In this document: positions 56,603-64,000 of the stretch, one piece after another
How positions within the stretch are numbered: position 1 is the first letter of the stretch
Layout: the number at the start of each line of letters is the position of its first letter
Assembly: GCA_051878315.1 (NCBI GenBank)
Contig: JBJEJW010000006.1
Coordinates: 1 to 64,000 of the forward strand
Length of the DNA stretch: 64,000 nt
Source of the DNA: W0P28-013 sp051878315
Lineage (GTDB): Bacteria > Bacteroidota > Bacteroidia > Bacteroidales > Paludibacteraceae
Direction: 5' to 3'
The notes under the pieces: model-generated
Told to the model about the DNA's origin: nothing
The model's database searches: none
Seen by the model: only the letters and a program-made list of their open reading frames with translations
Position numbers and translations under genes: made by a program

Positions 56603-59055
56603 AATTTCACAATTAAACCGCGCGGCACGCATAGTTGCAATGCATACCGATTGCCCGGCACATCAGTGTCGGTGGTAGTATTATAATCGAATGTATATTC
56701 ACCCAGTGCCGTACCGAAATCCCAAAAATTGTAACAGATGGCTTCAACCGAAAAAGGTACGCCGCGGAGCAAACCGCGGTAGCGCACCCGAATATCGAAA
56801 TTGAAAAACGAATCTTCGCGTTTACCGAAATGCGCATCGACCGTATTATCGCCTTTTGTATCGGCATTCCACACAATGACTTGACGATTGCCGACCGCAT
56901 CGGTATAAAGTGTTGTACGATAGTTTGTAAACGGCGTTCCATCCTTAAATTTACCGCTCAACGAGAGTTGCCAATTCGGTGTAAAATTTACCCCCAACTG
57001 CAATCGCGCGATGAAAGCACGGTCTTGGTCATTACGCCCCAAACGGCGCACACCCGCATCGGTCTGAACCATATTGGCATTGTTTAAGGCACTATTCGGC
57101 GAGGCCGTCGATTCACTCAACACGCCGATGTTATTTGCCAATACGCCGTTGCCCAACGCCGACGTTCCCGACACGCAGTAACTCTGCCAACCAAACGAAA
57201 AAAAGACCTTCCGACCATTGTAGGTATATTTTATCAGATTTGAGGCAAAAAGTGGCGTGTTGAACAAGAAATTCGAGCCAACGGCACCCTCGCGTTCCAC
57301 CACATAATGGCGTTCGGTCGGATTCATTGCAAATACCTGATAATCAATATTATCATAACCATTCTGTGTAACATCGACTGCCGTAAACGACTGCGATGCC
57401 TCATCGGCAAAACGTGTAGTCCAAGTGTTGTAATATTTTTTGACACTATTCAAAACGCTTATTTCATGCCGTCCGAACGTAAATTTGAACGGCAGATCAA
57501 GCATAAAATACTGCGGCTGCATCAGGCGATTGCCCCACTGATGATATTTGCCACCTGTGGTAGTCAAAAAATCGCCGGACACATAATTAACTATGCCGTT
57601 CATATAGTCATCGCTCATATACAAAATATCATTGTACGAATAGCGTGTGCGATAATTGGCCACCACCACGTCCATCTCGAACCATTCAGCCGGTTTCATA
57701 TGAACACCCAACGATGCCTCCCACAACGGCGTAACCAGCGATTTGTTTTTCAACAACATACCGTCGAGCGTAAACGCTACCATGCCATGCACGTTCAACC
57801 ACGGCAGCAGTTGCTTGGCCGCATTGAGTGAAAAAGCATTCTCGAGTAAACCCGATGTAAACGCTGCCGACGACCATTCGTACCGATACAGCGGCGTATA
57901 ATCCGCATCATTCAAACGACGGAATGTAATATCATTTTGCCATTCCGTAGTCGATGGTGCGAAATACATCAACGAATTGTATGCATCGATTTTGAAATTG
58001 AGCCATGGTGCAATGCGATAATCATAATTGACCGACCAGTTAAGTTCGCTCGTCTGTCCGTCGGCATACCAAGGCTCGAAAGCTTCGCCGTCCTGATCAA
58101 CCACATTGCGCGTAAACTCAAGTTCATTATGACGCACTTTGTGGTGCGCAAACGTCAATCCTGTAGTCAAACGACCGTTACGGCCATAATTTTTTGTACC
58201 GTAGAGCGATGCCGAATGCGAAACTTGCGTAGCCAATTCGTTCTCGTTATACATAAATTCGGCGAACATATCGCCACGTTTTTGCGCCGACACAATGTAA
58301 TTGAGTTGATCAACCAACCGATTTTCGGGTAACGGCACTCGGCCGTCAATTTGCACCTTATAATAATCCGTATCGTAGGTACCGCACAAACCTTGATAAT
58401 CAAATTTCAGTTGTTGCCGACGCCCATAGTTAGCATACACATGTTGGTAAAACTGTCGACCGAAAGCAGGAATACCATAGACAAAATCCACTTGTCCGCC
58501 ACCAATTTGGTGCATGCGCGTTGTGAGCGATTCGTCCAAATAGAGGCGCGACACAGCAGCTGCATGCTGCCATTCGAGCATCTCTTTCGTGCCGGGCGCC
58601 AAGCCACCCAAACCGCCAACGTTGCCACTCAACGAAATTTTATTCGAGCGCAAACTGTCAGTGGTAAAATGCAATGCACCACGATGATAATCGAGTACAA
58701 GCGACTGTTCCATCATGTCAAGTTGGAACAAGGTGCTACCGGCCCAAAAGCGACTGTCAATCCGAAAATCGTTCAAATAATATCTGTTCCATCGGAACGA
58801 ATTGCCATGCACCGAAAAAACCATCTGTTCGGGCAATGCCCACTCGCCCGTCGTTTCGGCTTCGTAAACAACATAATCGGAAAAATTGTCAAGGTAATGC
58901 TGCAACTCGCCATACTGATACCACTCGCGAAAAAATTCACTCCTACATTCCTCAGCACCATAACCATGCACCGTATCGTTGGATATAGTCGCCGTTTGCG
59001 CCACAGCCGCGACGCTAAACAATAAGAACAGACCACGAAAACAGTACCTTAACAT
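56578..59055 (-). CDS. Large outer-membrane beta-barrel protein (TonB-receptor-like, no plug seen)
   Basis: An 825-residue protein with a signal peptide (MLRYCFRGLFLLFSVAAVAQ). After ~170 residues of mixed structure it is nearly all beta-barrel-like with frequent aromatic strand ends (YYLNDFRIDSRFWAG, FVYGIPAFGRQFYQHVYANY, FIARLQLGVNFTPNWQLSLSG). IPAFGRQFYQ and the final barrel strands resemble TonB-dependent receptors, but no CarboxypepD_reg or plug domain with a typical TonB box is visible. It heads the leftward arm of the polysaccharide locus. It might move or bind a glycan component; unknown in detail. Confidence 0.7.
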   Translation of the reverse strand: MLRYCFRGLFLLFSVAAVAQTATISNDTVHGYGAEECRSEFFREWYQYGELQHYLDNFSDYVVYEAETTGEWALPEQMVFSVHGNSFRWNRYYLNDFRIDSRFWAGSTLFQLDMMEQSLVLDYHRGALHFTTDSLRSNKISLSGNVGGLGGLAPGTKEMLEWQHAAAVSRLYLDESLTTRMHQIGGGQVDFVYGIPAFGRQFYQHVYANYGRRQQLKFDYQGLCGTYDTDYYKVQIDGRVPLPENRLVDQLNYIVSAQKRGDMFAEFMYNENELATQVSHSASLYGTKNYGRNGRLTTGLTFAHHKVRHNELEFTRNVVDQDGEAFEPWYADGQTSELNWSVNYDYRIAPWLNFKIDAYNSLMYFAPSTTEWQNDITFRRLNDADYTPLYRYEWSSAAFTSGLLENAFSLNAAKQLLPWLNVHGMVAFTLDGMLLKNKSLVTPLWEASLGVHMKPAEWFEMDVVVANYRTRYSYNDILYMSDDYMNGIVNYVSGDFLTTTGGKYHQWGNRLMQPQYFMLDLPFKFTFGRHEISVLNSVKKYYNTWTTRFADEASQSFTAVDVTQNGYDNIDYQVFAMNPTERHYVVEREGAVGSNFLFNTPLFASNLIKYTYNGRKVFFSFGWQSYCVSGTSALGNGVLANNIGVLSESTASPNSALNNANMVQTDAGVRRLGRNDQDRAFIARLQLGVNFTPNWQLSLSGKFKDGTPFTNYRTTLYTDAVGNRQVIVWNADTKGDNTVDAHFGKREDSFFNFDIRVRYRGLLRGVPFSVEAICYNFWDFGTALGEYTFDYNTTTDTDVPGNRYALQLCVPRGLIVKLCVGLDKH

Positions 59056-59074
59056 ATTTTGAATTTAGAAGTTG

Positions 59075-59105
59075 CAAAATTAGTAAAAAAGGCTGTATTA
59101 ACAAA
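59075..59105 (-). promoter_or_regulatory. Promoter of the leftward LPS arm
   Basis: Minus strand: TTTG (59105-59102), 19 bp, TAATTTTG (59082-59075), a perfect match. The leader to the barrel gene is about 15 bases. Confidence 0.75.
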
Positions 59106-59129
59106 ATCGCATTCTGCCGATTTTTTTCG

Positions 59130-59137
59130 TATCTTTG
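59130..59137 (+). promoter_or_regulatory. -7 box of the DEAD-box helicase promoter
   Basis: TATCTTTG. A start near 59143 gives a ~27-base leader to the ATG at 59170; an ATGTAA start-stop pair lies within it at 59151-59156. Confidence 0.5.
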
Positions 59138-59169
59138 CACGCACTAACGAATGTAAAAAAATAACCATT

Positions 59170-60447
59170 ATGCTGTTCGACGAACTTGACCTGCACGACG
59201 ACCTACTCGACGCCCTTTACGACATGCACTTCGAAACCTGCACGCCCGTGCAAGAACGCGCCATTCCACTCGTTTTGGAAGGCCGCGACCTACTCGCATC
59301 GGCACAAACCGGCACCGGCAAAACAGCGGCTTATCTGCTGCCAATACTCGAAAAATTGATTCGCGGAGGCCATGCTTCCGACAAAGTGAATGCACTGATT
59401 TTGGTGCCGACACGCGAATTGGCATTGCAGGTCGACCAACTTTTGGAAGGATTTGCCTACTACAGCAACATATCGTGGATTGCCGTTTCGGGCGGCAACG
59501 ACGGCGTGGCATTCGCACAACAACAACGCGCATTTGCCAAAGGTAGCGACATCATCGTGGCCACACCCGGACGACTATTGGCACACCTGCGTTACTGCGA
59601 AGCCGACTTGAGTGGCGTTGAATGCCTCGTACTCGACGAAGCCGACCGCATGCTCGATATTGGTTTCTACGACGACATCATCGAAATCATCAGCCACCTG
59701 CCCAAACAACGACAAACACTGATGTTCTCGGCCACATTCCCGCCCGACGTCGAAAAATTGGCACGCACCGTCCTCGTCAATCCGGCCGAAGTAAAAATCG
59801 CTGTCTCGAAACCGGCCGACGGCATCACACAAGGAGTTTATTTGCTGCAAGAAACGCAAAAACTGCCGCTGATAAAAGCCCTTTTCGCCGAACAACAATT
59901 CGGAAAAACGCTCATCTTCGCCGCATCAAAAGAGAAAGTGCGCGACCTCTACCGACAACTGCGACAACTACACCTACCTGTGGCGCAAATGCACAGCGAT
60001 TTGGAGCAAACCGAACGCACCCAAGTAATGCTCGACTACAAAAACAACAAAGTCAACATTTTGGTCGCCACCGACGTGGTATCGCGCGGCATCGACATCG
60101 ACGACATCGAACTCGTCATCAACTTCGATGTGCCCAAACAAGCCGAAGACTATGTGCACCGCATCGGACGTACGGCACGCGCCGGCGCCAAAGGTATCGG
60201 TCTGACGTTTGTTACACCCAAAGACCGCCTGCGTTTCGACAAAATCGAAAAATTTATTGAAAAAACCATCGAACGGCGGCCGCTCCCCGACGATATTGCC
60301 AGCTTGGCCGACCCCGTAGCCGACGTGCCGGCCGACCCAAAACCACGCAAAAAATTCTACGGCAAGAGACGCGGCAACGCCCACCACCACGACAAACGCA
60401 AAGCGAAAAGAACGAACAATCACACAAAAAAGACTCCCCGCCAATAG
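59170..60447 (+). CDS. DEAD-box RNA helicase (RhlE-like)
   Basis: A 425-residue ATP-dependent RNA helicase with all core motifs: Q motif (CTPVQERAIP), I AQTGTGKT, Ia PTRELALQ, Ib TPGR, II DEAD (VLDEADRML), III SATF, IV LIFAASK, V TDVVSRGID and VI HRIGRTARAG. A basic C-terminal tail (~380-425; KPRKKFYGKRRGNAHHHDKR) may bind RNA. RhlE-type helicases act in ribosome assembly and mRNA decay, often at low temperature. The frame is open from 59059, but the promoter box at 59130 and the MLFDELDL family start favour the ATG at 59170. Confidence 0.94.
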   Translation: MLFDELDLHDDLLDALYDMHFETCTPVQERAIPLVLEGRDLLASAQTGTGKTAAYLLPILEKLIRGGHASDKVNALILVPTRELALQVDQLLEGFAYYSNISWIAVSGGNDGVAFAQQQRAFAKGSDIIVATPGRLLAHLRYCEADLSGVECLVLDEADRMLDIGFYDDIIEIISHLPKQRQTLMFSATFPPDVEKLARTVLVNPAEVKIAVSKPADGITQGVYLLQETQKLPLIKALFAEQQFGKTLIFAASKEKVRDLYRQLRQLHLPVAQMHSDLEQTERTQVMLDYKNNKVNILVATDVVSRGIDIDDIELVINFDVPKQAEDYVHRIGRTARAGAKGIGLTFVTPKDRLRFDKIEKFIEKTIERRPLPDDIASLADPVADVPADPKPRKKFYGKRRGNAHHHDKRKAKRTNNHTKKTPRQ

Positions 60448-60479
60448 CGAGGAGAGTAATAACCAATCTATCGACTTTT

Positions 60480-61103
60480 TTATTGTGCCAAGATAGCCTC
60501 AATACGTTCTTTACCTTGTGAAAGCACATTAATAATCTCCTTGAGGCTACCTACTTTAACCCATTGCGTTCTTACATACGAAGCTTCAAGCACTCCGAAG
60601 GAATTCGTCGAATACCATTTCTTGGTAATTTGCACTTCGTTGCGGTCTTTATCATAGTACACACCTATACCGGATTTGCTGGCATATTGGATCGTAAAAT
60701 TATAAGCCGCTTTCTCTTTCGACAAAACTAGAATTTGTTCCAACACTTTAATAAAATCATTCACTTCGCTCAAATCTAAATAGCCCAATGGCCGTGGAGC
60801 GCCATCGTCTTCGACGGAATTGCCTGTAAATGCTTTACTAAGAGCCGCCAAAAACATTTTACTTTCGGTAAGCAACTGAACACCGCCCATTCGTTCGCCA
60901 CTGACTAAGTCTGTAATAACAAACGGATATATTTCTACACCATTATCCGAATATTTTGACATAATATCAGTTTTTGAGAAACTACATTCATTAATAAAAC
61001 CTTCGACTTCTGTTGCACTAATATTTGCTTCTACTGCAGAATTTTGTGCAAAAATAACACTTGTACAACAAACCATCGACACTAAAAACAGATACTTTTT
61101 CAT
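60480..61103 (-). CDS. Secreted protein of unknown function
   Basis: A 207-residue protein with a signal peptide (MKKYLFLVSMVCCTSVIFAQ) and no motif I recognise. It has a mix of helices and strands (SATEVEGFINECSFSKTDIM, ITDLVSGERMGGVQL, LDLSEVNDFIKVLEQIL, GIGVYYDKDRNEVQITKKW). It is more AT-rich than most of the window. It follows the trypsin-like protease gene in the same direction, with an 11-bp tandem repeat between them, and might be its partner or inhibitor; that is a guess from position. Confidence 0.75.
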   Translation of the reverse strand: MKKYLFLVSMVCCTSVIFAQNSAVEANISATEVEGFINECSFSKTDIMSKYSDNGVEIYPFVITDLVSGERMGGVQLLTESKMFLAALSKAFTGNSVEDDGAPRPLGYLDLSEVNDFIKVLEQILVLSKEKAAYNFTIQYASKSGIGVYYDKDRNEVQITKKWYSTNSFGVLEASYVRTQWVKVGSLKEIINVLSQGKERIEAILAQ

Positions 61104-61119
61104 AATACAATATTTAAAA

Positions 61120-61174
61120 ATTAGATAATAATTAGATAATAATTAGATAATAATTAGATAATAATTAGATAATA
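61120..61174. repeat. Five tandem copies of ATTAGATAATA
   Basis: Five perfect 11-bp units (61120-61174) lie 17-71 bases upstream of the small secreted protein gene and right after the protease stop at 61185. Eleven bases is about one helical turn. The unit carries no box of the promoter consensus. Confidence 0.95.
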
Positions 61175-61184
61175 TAAAGATTGG

Positions 61185-62753
61185 TTATTTAGCTAAAATT
61201 TGGGGTATAAAATCAGATAAAATTTTTATTTTTTCCGTCAAAGACAATGTCGCTATTTGAGTATAATGTGGTAATTCTATATGCTCCGGTATCACCTCAA
61301 TCAGATTTTTCAAATAAGCCACTTTGATCGCATAATTCACTTCGCCATATTCTCCCTTATCCATACCACTCGATGTGATACCTATTAAATGCCCACGACT
61401 ATCGAATAAAGGACCACCACTATTGCCATGATTTATTGGCACAGATATTTGATATAGGCGAATATCACCTTGAATACCCGTCTTAGCACTAATTTTACCA
61501 TCAGAGAACTTGATCTCCTGCCCTAAAATATTAGACATCGGATATCCCAAGGCAAATACCTCTGTACCAACATCTTCGGTCTTTGCATCAAACATATATG
61601 GTATTTGCGGCAATATCTGAAATGCGGGATCATTAATTTTCAGAATTGCCAAATCATTCGTCGGATCAGTCACCACAACCTCTGCTTTATATGCACATTT
61701 TACTCCTTTTTGTGAAAATTCCACTTGAAGTACCTTCGCATGCTCAACCACGTGATAATTCGTTGCCAAATACCCTTTTTCGTTAATAAAAAAACCGGTA
61801 CCAGACCATTTCCAATCTGCTGTAGCAGCCGGAGTAGCAGCACTTTCATTGACAGTTACTTCATCTAAATCTACCGAAGGATAATATTTTAGAAATGATG
61901 TCGTTACACCCGATTTGCTATCAATGAGTTGCAATCCGCCTTTGTCATACAATACATAAAAATCTGCTGTCGTAGGCATTTTATTATCCTGATACCAAGT
62001 ATCGACACTATATAATCCTTTAGTGGCAGTCGGCGAAATAAAACCTTTTTCTTCGCCTTCACTCCAAACTACATCATTACAGCCTTTGATATAAATCACT
62101 TGATAGCCACTACCCTCTTTTTTAATAGCAATTTTATGACGATTTTCACCCCAAAAATAAATATTGTCGGTGGAAACAAAATTATAGATACCCTCGATGG
62201 GTTGAGTACGCTGCTCTGCCCAATAGTCTTTCAGTTTCTGTTCCGTCCAATGTGTCTGACGAGTAGTATTGGGATTAGTGACACGTATGTCACGAACATC
62301 GAATACGGGACAATGATACCTATCCGACTCAGCCGACTCATCGGCTTCTCCTCCATCAAAATACCAATTAAACGATGAGATTCCGGCAGGAATGCGCGGA
62401 AAATAAAACACGGCATGCGCGACCTTACCTTGATTCCGTTTCTCAAAATAATTCCATTGCACCATATAATTATACCAAGGTTCGTAGTCGCCAGTAAATA
62501 CCGATTTTATCAATTTCAAATTCCCAAATTGCCCATAAATCACAATCGACGCATCTTTATCATAATCATGTGCATCAAAGCAACCCGCTTTTTTGCTCAA
62601 AATCGTAATATCGCATCGAATAGCCATATATTGCGGTTCCAAATCGATACTCGTTATTTCCCAGCGTTGATCACTCCCGGTAAAAATAACTTGTGTCCAC
62701 CCTGCGACACATACCAATAACATTAAACTTGTAAATACACCTCTTTTTTTCAT
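61185..62753 (-). CDS. Secreted trypsin-like serine protease with a unique N-terminal region
   Basis: A 522-residue protein with a signal peptide (MKKRGVFTSLMLLVCVAGWT). The first ~300 residues show no known domain: beta-rich, with QRWEITSIDLEPQYMAIRC and GIYNFVSTDNIYFWGENRHK. A trypsin-2-type protease domain covers about residues 318-500. The triad is visible: His in NYHVVEHA, Asp in DPTNDLAIL, Ser in INHGNSGGPLF. It lacks the PDZ domains of HtrA/DegP. It may act in the periplasm or at the surface on unfolded or specific proteins. The XRE regulator is transcribed divergently. Confidence 0.85.
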   Translation of the reverse strand: MKKRGVFTSLMLLVCVAGWTQVIFTGSDQRWEITSIDLEPQYMAIRCDITILSKKAGCFDAHDYDKDASIVIYGQFGNLKLIKSVFTGDYEPWYNYMVQWNYFEKRNQGKVAHAVFYFPRIPAGISSFNWYFDGGEADESAESDRYHCPVFDVRDIRVTNPNTTRQTHWTEQKLKDYWAEQRTQPIEGIYNFVSTDNIYFWGENRHKIAIKKEGSGYQVIYIKGCNDVVWSEGEEKGFISPTATKGLYSVDTWYQDNKMPTTADFYVLYDKGGLQLIDSKSGVTTSFLKYYPSVDLDEVTVNESAATPAATADWKWSGTGFFINEKGYLATNYHVVEHAKVLQVEFSQKGVKCAYKAEVVVTDPTNDLAILKINDPAFQILPQIPYMFDAKTEDVGTEVFALGYPMSNILGQEIKFSDGKISAKTGIQGDIRLYQISVPINHGNSGGPLFDSRGHLIGITSSGMDKGEYGEVNYAIKVAYLKNLIEVIPEHIELPHYTQIATLSLTEKIKILSDFIPQILAK

Positions 62754-62843
62754 AAGTGCAACCTATTAAATGATGTTTTTATTATAAATGTACTTTTACG
62801 CAAAAAAGTAACCCCACATTTGTAATTTTTTATCCGCAAACCA

Positions 62844-62876
62844 CAAAATTGTAACTAACGGTTGCAAAATTACAAC
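62844..62876. promoter_or_regulatory. Two direct repeats CAAAATT(G/A)(T/C)AAC, possible operator
   Basis: The two 12-mers at 62844-62855 and 62865-62876 are 21 bp apart (two helical turns); an inverted third copy (TTTGTAATTTT) sits near 62819-62829. One copy covers the protease -7 box. The XRE protein encoded next door is a candidate binder. Confidence 0.4.
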
Positions 62877-62895
62877 TTAAAAATGAATACACAAA
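62865..62895 (-). promoter_or_regulatory. Promoter of the trypsin-like protease gene
   Basis: Minus strand: TTTG (62895-62892), 19 bp, TAATTTTG (62872-62865), a full match; the leader is about 105 bases. The -7 box lies within one of two CAAAATTxxAAC repeats (62844-62855, 62865-62876). Confidence 0.7.
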
Positions 62896-62934
62896 GAAAA
62901 AACCAAATAAAATTATAAGTTTTAATTATATTTA

Positions 62935-62951
62935 TATAACTAAAAGTTATA
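62935..62951. promoter_or_regulatory. Palindrome upstream of the XRE regulator
   Basis: TATAACT and AGTTATA are perfect arms around AAA. It lies just upstream of the regulator's -7 box (62974), where a -33 box would be; possible autoregulation site. Confidence 0.35.
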
Positions 62952-62973
62952 CAATAAAAGGCGAAATTCATTA

Positions 62974-62981
62974 TAATTTTG
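62974..62981 (+). promoter_or_regulatory. -7 box of the XRE regulator, start codon five bases downstream
   Basis: TAATTTTG, then TCAAT and the ATG at 62987; the mRNA is probably leaderless. No -33 TTTG is visible, so this promoter may need help or be controlled. Confidence 0.6.
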
Positions 62982-62986
62982 TCAAT

Positions 62987-63289
62987 ATGAATTTAATAAC
63001 ACTCGGACAAAACATAGCAATAGTGCGACGCCGACATGCACTCACACAAGAAGACGTTGCTTTTGAATTAGGCATATCAAGTACGGCCTACGCCAAAATA
63101 GAACGTGGCGAAACAAATTTATCATTTATGCGGCTACTTCAAATTGCAGATTTATTCAAAATCGACATTTGCGATTTATTGCAAATACAAAGTACACCCA
63201 ACACCCTACAACAAGATATTGTTGATATAAAAAAAGCCCTCAAAAATATCGAATCGTTATTAATTGAAGGACAACACAAGAGTAATTAA
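62987..63289 (+). CDS. XRE-family transcriptional regulator
   Basis: A 100-residue protein with a helix-turn-helix of the Cro/CI type at about residues 5-62 (LGQNIAIVRRRHALTQEDVA, FELGISSTAYAKIERGETNL). The recognition helix follows GISSTAY, and the pattern ends in LLQIADLFKIDICDLL. A predicted coiled-coil tail (QQDIVDIKKALKNIESLL) may give dimers. It probably regulates itself and perhaps the divergent protease gene. No partner toxin is adjacent, so an antitoxin role has no support. It ends in a bidirectional terminator. Confidence 0.9.
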   Translation: MNLITLGQNIAIVRRRHALTQEDVAFELGISSTAYAKIERGETNLSFMRLLQIADLFKIDICDLLQIQSTPNTLQQDIVDIKKALKNIESLLIEGQHKSN

Positions 63290-63291
63290 CA

Positions 63292-63323
63292 AAAAAAATC
63301 CTCGATTCCTCGAGGATTTTTTT
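63292..63323. terminator. Bidirectional terminator
   Basis: AAAAAAATCCTCGA (63292-63305) pairs with TCGAGGATTTTTTT (63310-63323) around TTCC. T-runs on both strands end the XRE gene and the convergent pyrophosphatase gene. Confidence 0.9.
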
Positions 63324-63349
63324 ATAGTACATTTTTTCTCACCGTAGCA

Positions 63350-64000
63350 TCACAGCAGATGGTATGTTACCGTCAAGCCGGCCATCACGATGCTGACCAT
63401 CGACATCAGTTTGATGAGAATATTGAGCGACGGACCGGCCGTGTCTTTGAACGGGTCGCCTACCGTGTCGCCTACCACCGTGGCTTTATGGCAATCGCTG
63501 CCTTTGCCGCCGAAATTGCCCTCTTCCACATATTTTTTGGCGTTATCCCACGCACCGCCGGCGTTGGCCATAAACACTGCCAACACAAAACCGCAACTCA
63601 ATCCGCCTATAAGCAGACCGAGTACACCGGCCACGCCCAACAACAAACCCGTTGCTATCGGCACAATGATAGCCAACAACGACGGCAACAACATTTCGCG
63701 TTGCGCACCTTTGGTCGATATGGCTACACAGCGCGCATAGTCGGGGTCGGCTTTGCCTTCCAATATGCCTTTGATGGTGCTGAACTGACGACGCACCTCC
63801 TCAACCATCTTCTGGGCGGCACGACCTACGGCATTCATCGTCAAACCGCAGAACAGGAACGCCATCATGGCGCCGATGAATATACCGACCAACACTACGG
63901 GATTCATCAAATTCACGTTGTACGCATCCATAAAATCGATGAGCGAGGCTTCGGCTGCTTGCACACCATTCGGTAAGGCTTCGTCCACGCGCACCAACGC
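63350..64000 (-). CDS. hppA: Membrane-bound sodium/proton-translocating pyrophosphatase, C-terminal part
   Basis: The last ~217 residues of a membrane pyrophosphatase, cut by the window edge. Hydrophobic helices alternate with the conserved motifs GLTMNAVGRAAQKMVEEVRR, DYARCVAISTKGAQREML and the C-terminal pyrophosphate-binding loop GGAWDNAKKYVEEG...KGSDCHKATVVGDTVGDPFKDT with its Asp and Lys residues. The enzyme pumps Na+ or H+ using PPi hydrolysis. The pump type (K+-dependent or not, Na+ or H+) is set by residues outside the window. It ends at the shared terminator. Confidence 0.95.
   Translation of the reverse strand, partial: ALVRVDEALPNGVQAAEASLIDFMDAYNVNLMNPVVLVGIFIGAMMAFLFCGLTMNAVGRAAQKMVEEVRRQFSTIKGILEGKADPDYARCVAISTKGAQREMLLPSLLAIIVPIATGLLLGVAGVLGLLIGGLSCGFVLAVFMANAGGAWDNAKKYVEEGNFGGKGSDCHKATVVGDTVGDPFKDTAGPSLNILIKLMSMVSIVMAGLTVTYHLL

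Noticed and set aside
62987..63289. Antitoxin of a HigBA/HipBA-like pair
   Set aside because: No toxin-sized gene is adjacent in the same direction; a terminator follows at once.

Overview
The window is a 64-kb chromosomal piece from a member of the Bacteroidota, most likely the order Bacteroidales. Four things point there: promoters of the Bacteroidota type (TTTG, 19-21 bp, then TAnnTTTG) upstream of many genes on both strands; several long secreted proteins with type IX secretion (T9SS) C-terminal sorting domains; the cluster rpsU-xerC-hpf followed by tRNA-Thr; and a tmRNA whose tag reads GEGSYALAA, of the (A)GExxYALAA type I associate with this order. Family or genus cannot be fixed from the sequence. 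I see no plasmid, prophage, IS transposase, CRISPR array or rRNA.

Layout. Positions 1-3.4 kb hold a leftward housekeeping block: tRNA-Thr (cut by the window edge), hpf, xerC, rpsU, rpiB and thiL. Positions 3.4-10.9 kb hold a rightward block: C-terminal processing protease, NadR-type ATPase, serine acetyltransferase, THUMP-type RNA methyltransferase, agmatinase, a DUF3667 membrane protein and a secreted protein of unknown role. Malate dehydrogenase, a TonB-dependent outer-membrane protein and aroQ run left, and a HAD phosphatase runs right. Positions 15.8-17.65 kb are poor in genes and rich in repeats. They hold a FISUMP-type lipoprotein whose C-terminus looks like a diversified lectin fold, plus a small self-contained transcription unit with a (TG)10 microsatellite. 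tmRNA, a topoisomerase IV subunit B and an acyl-CoA synthetase follow.

Positions 21.9-42.2 kb are the most striking part: about 20 kb on one strand with six genes. In transcription order they are an outer-membrane beta-barrel, two ~1,050-residue paralogous T9SS cargo proteins, a 2,884-residue T9SS adhesin with nine fibronectin-III-like modules, a C10 (streptopain-family) T9SS protease, and a second beta-barrel. This last barrel is homologous to the first but fused to an OmpA peptidoglycan-binding domain. I read this as a dedicated cell-surface adhesin system.

After a small DMT-type membrane protein and two FKBP prolyl isomerases, positions 44.6-59.1 kb form a lipopolysaccharide/surface-polysaccharide locus. 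A rightward arm (Kelch protein, Wzi-like protein, DUF4254, GT9, GT90, LPS kinase, GT2) meets a leftward arm (O-antigen ligase, two GT4, sulfatase-type phosphoglycerol/phosphoethanolamine transferase, large outer-membrane barrel). In Porphyromonas, T9SS cargo is anchored on A-LPS made with WaaL, so this neighbour may supply the anchor for the adhesins. The window ends with a DEAD-box helicase, a small unknown secreted protein, a trypsin-like protease, an XRE regulator and the C-terminal part of a membrane pyrophosphatase.

Genes inside the blocks are tightly packed, often with ATGA overlaps. Promoter positions decide several start codons. Three genes have a start codon only 4-5 bases after the -7 element, so they are probably leaderless.
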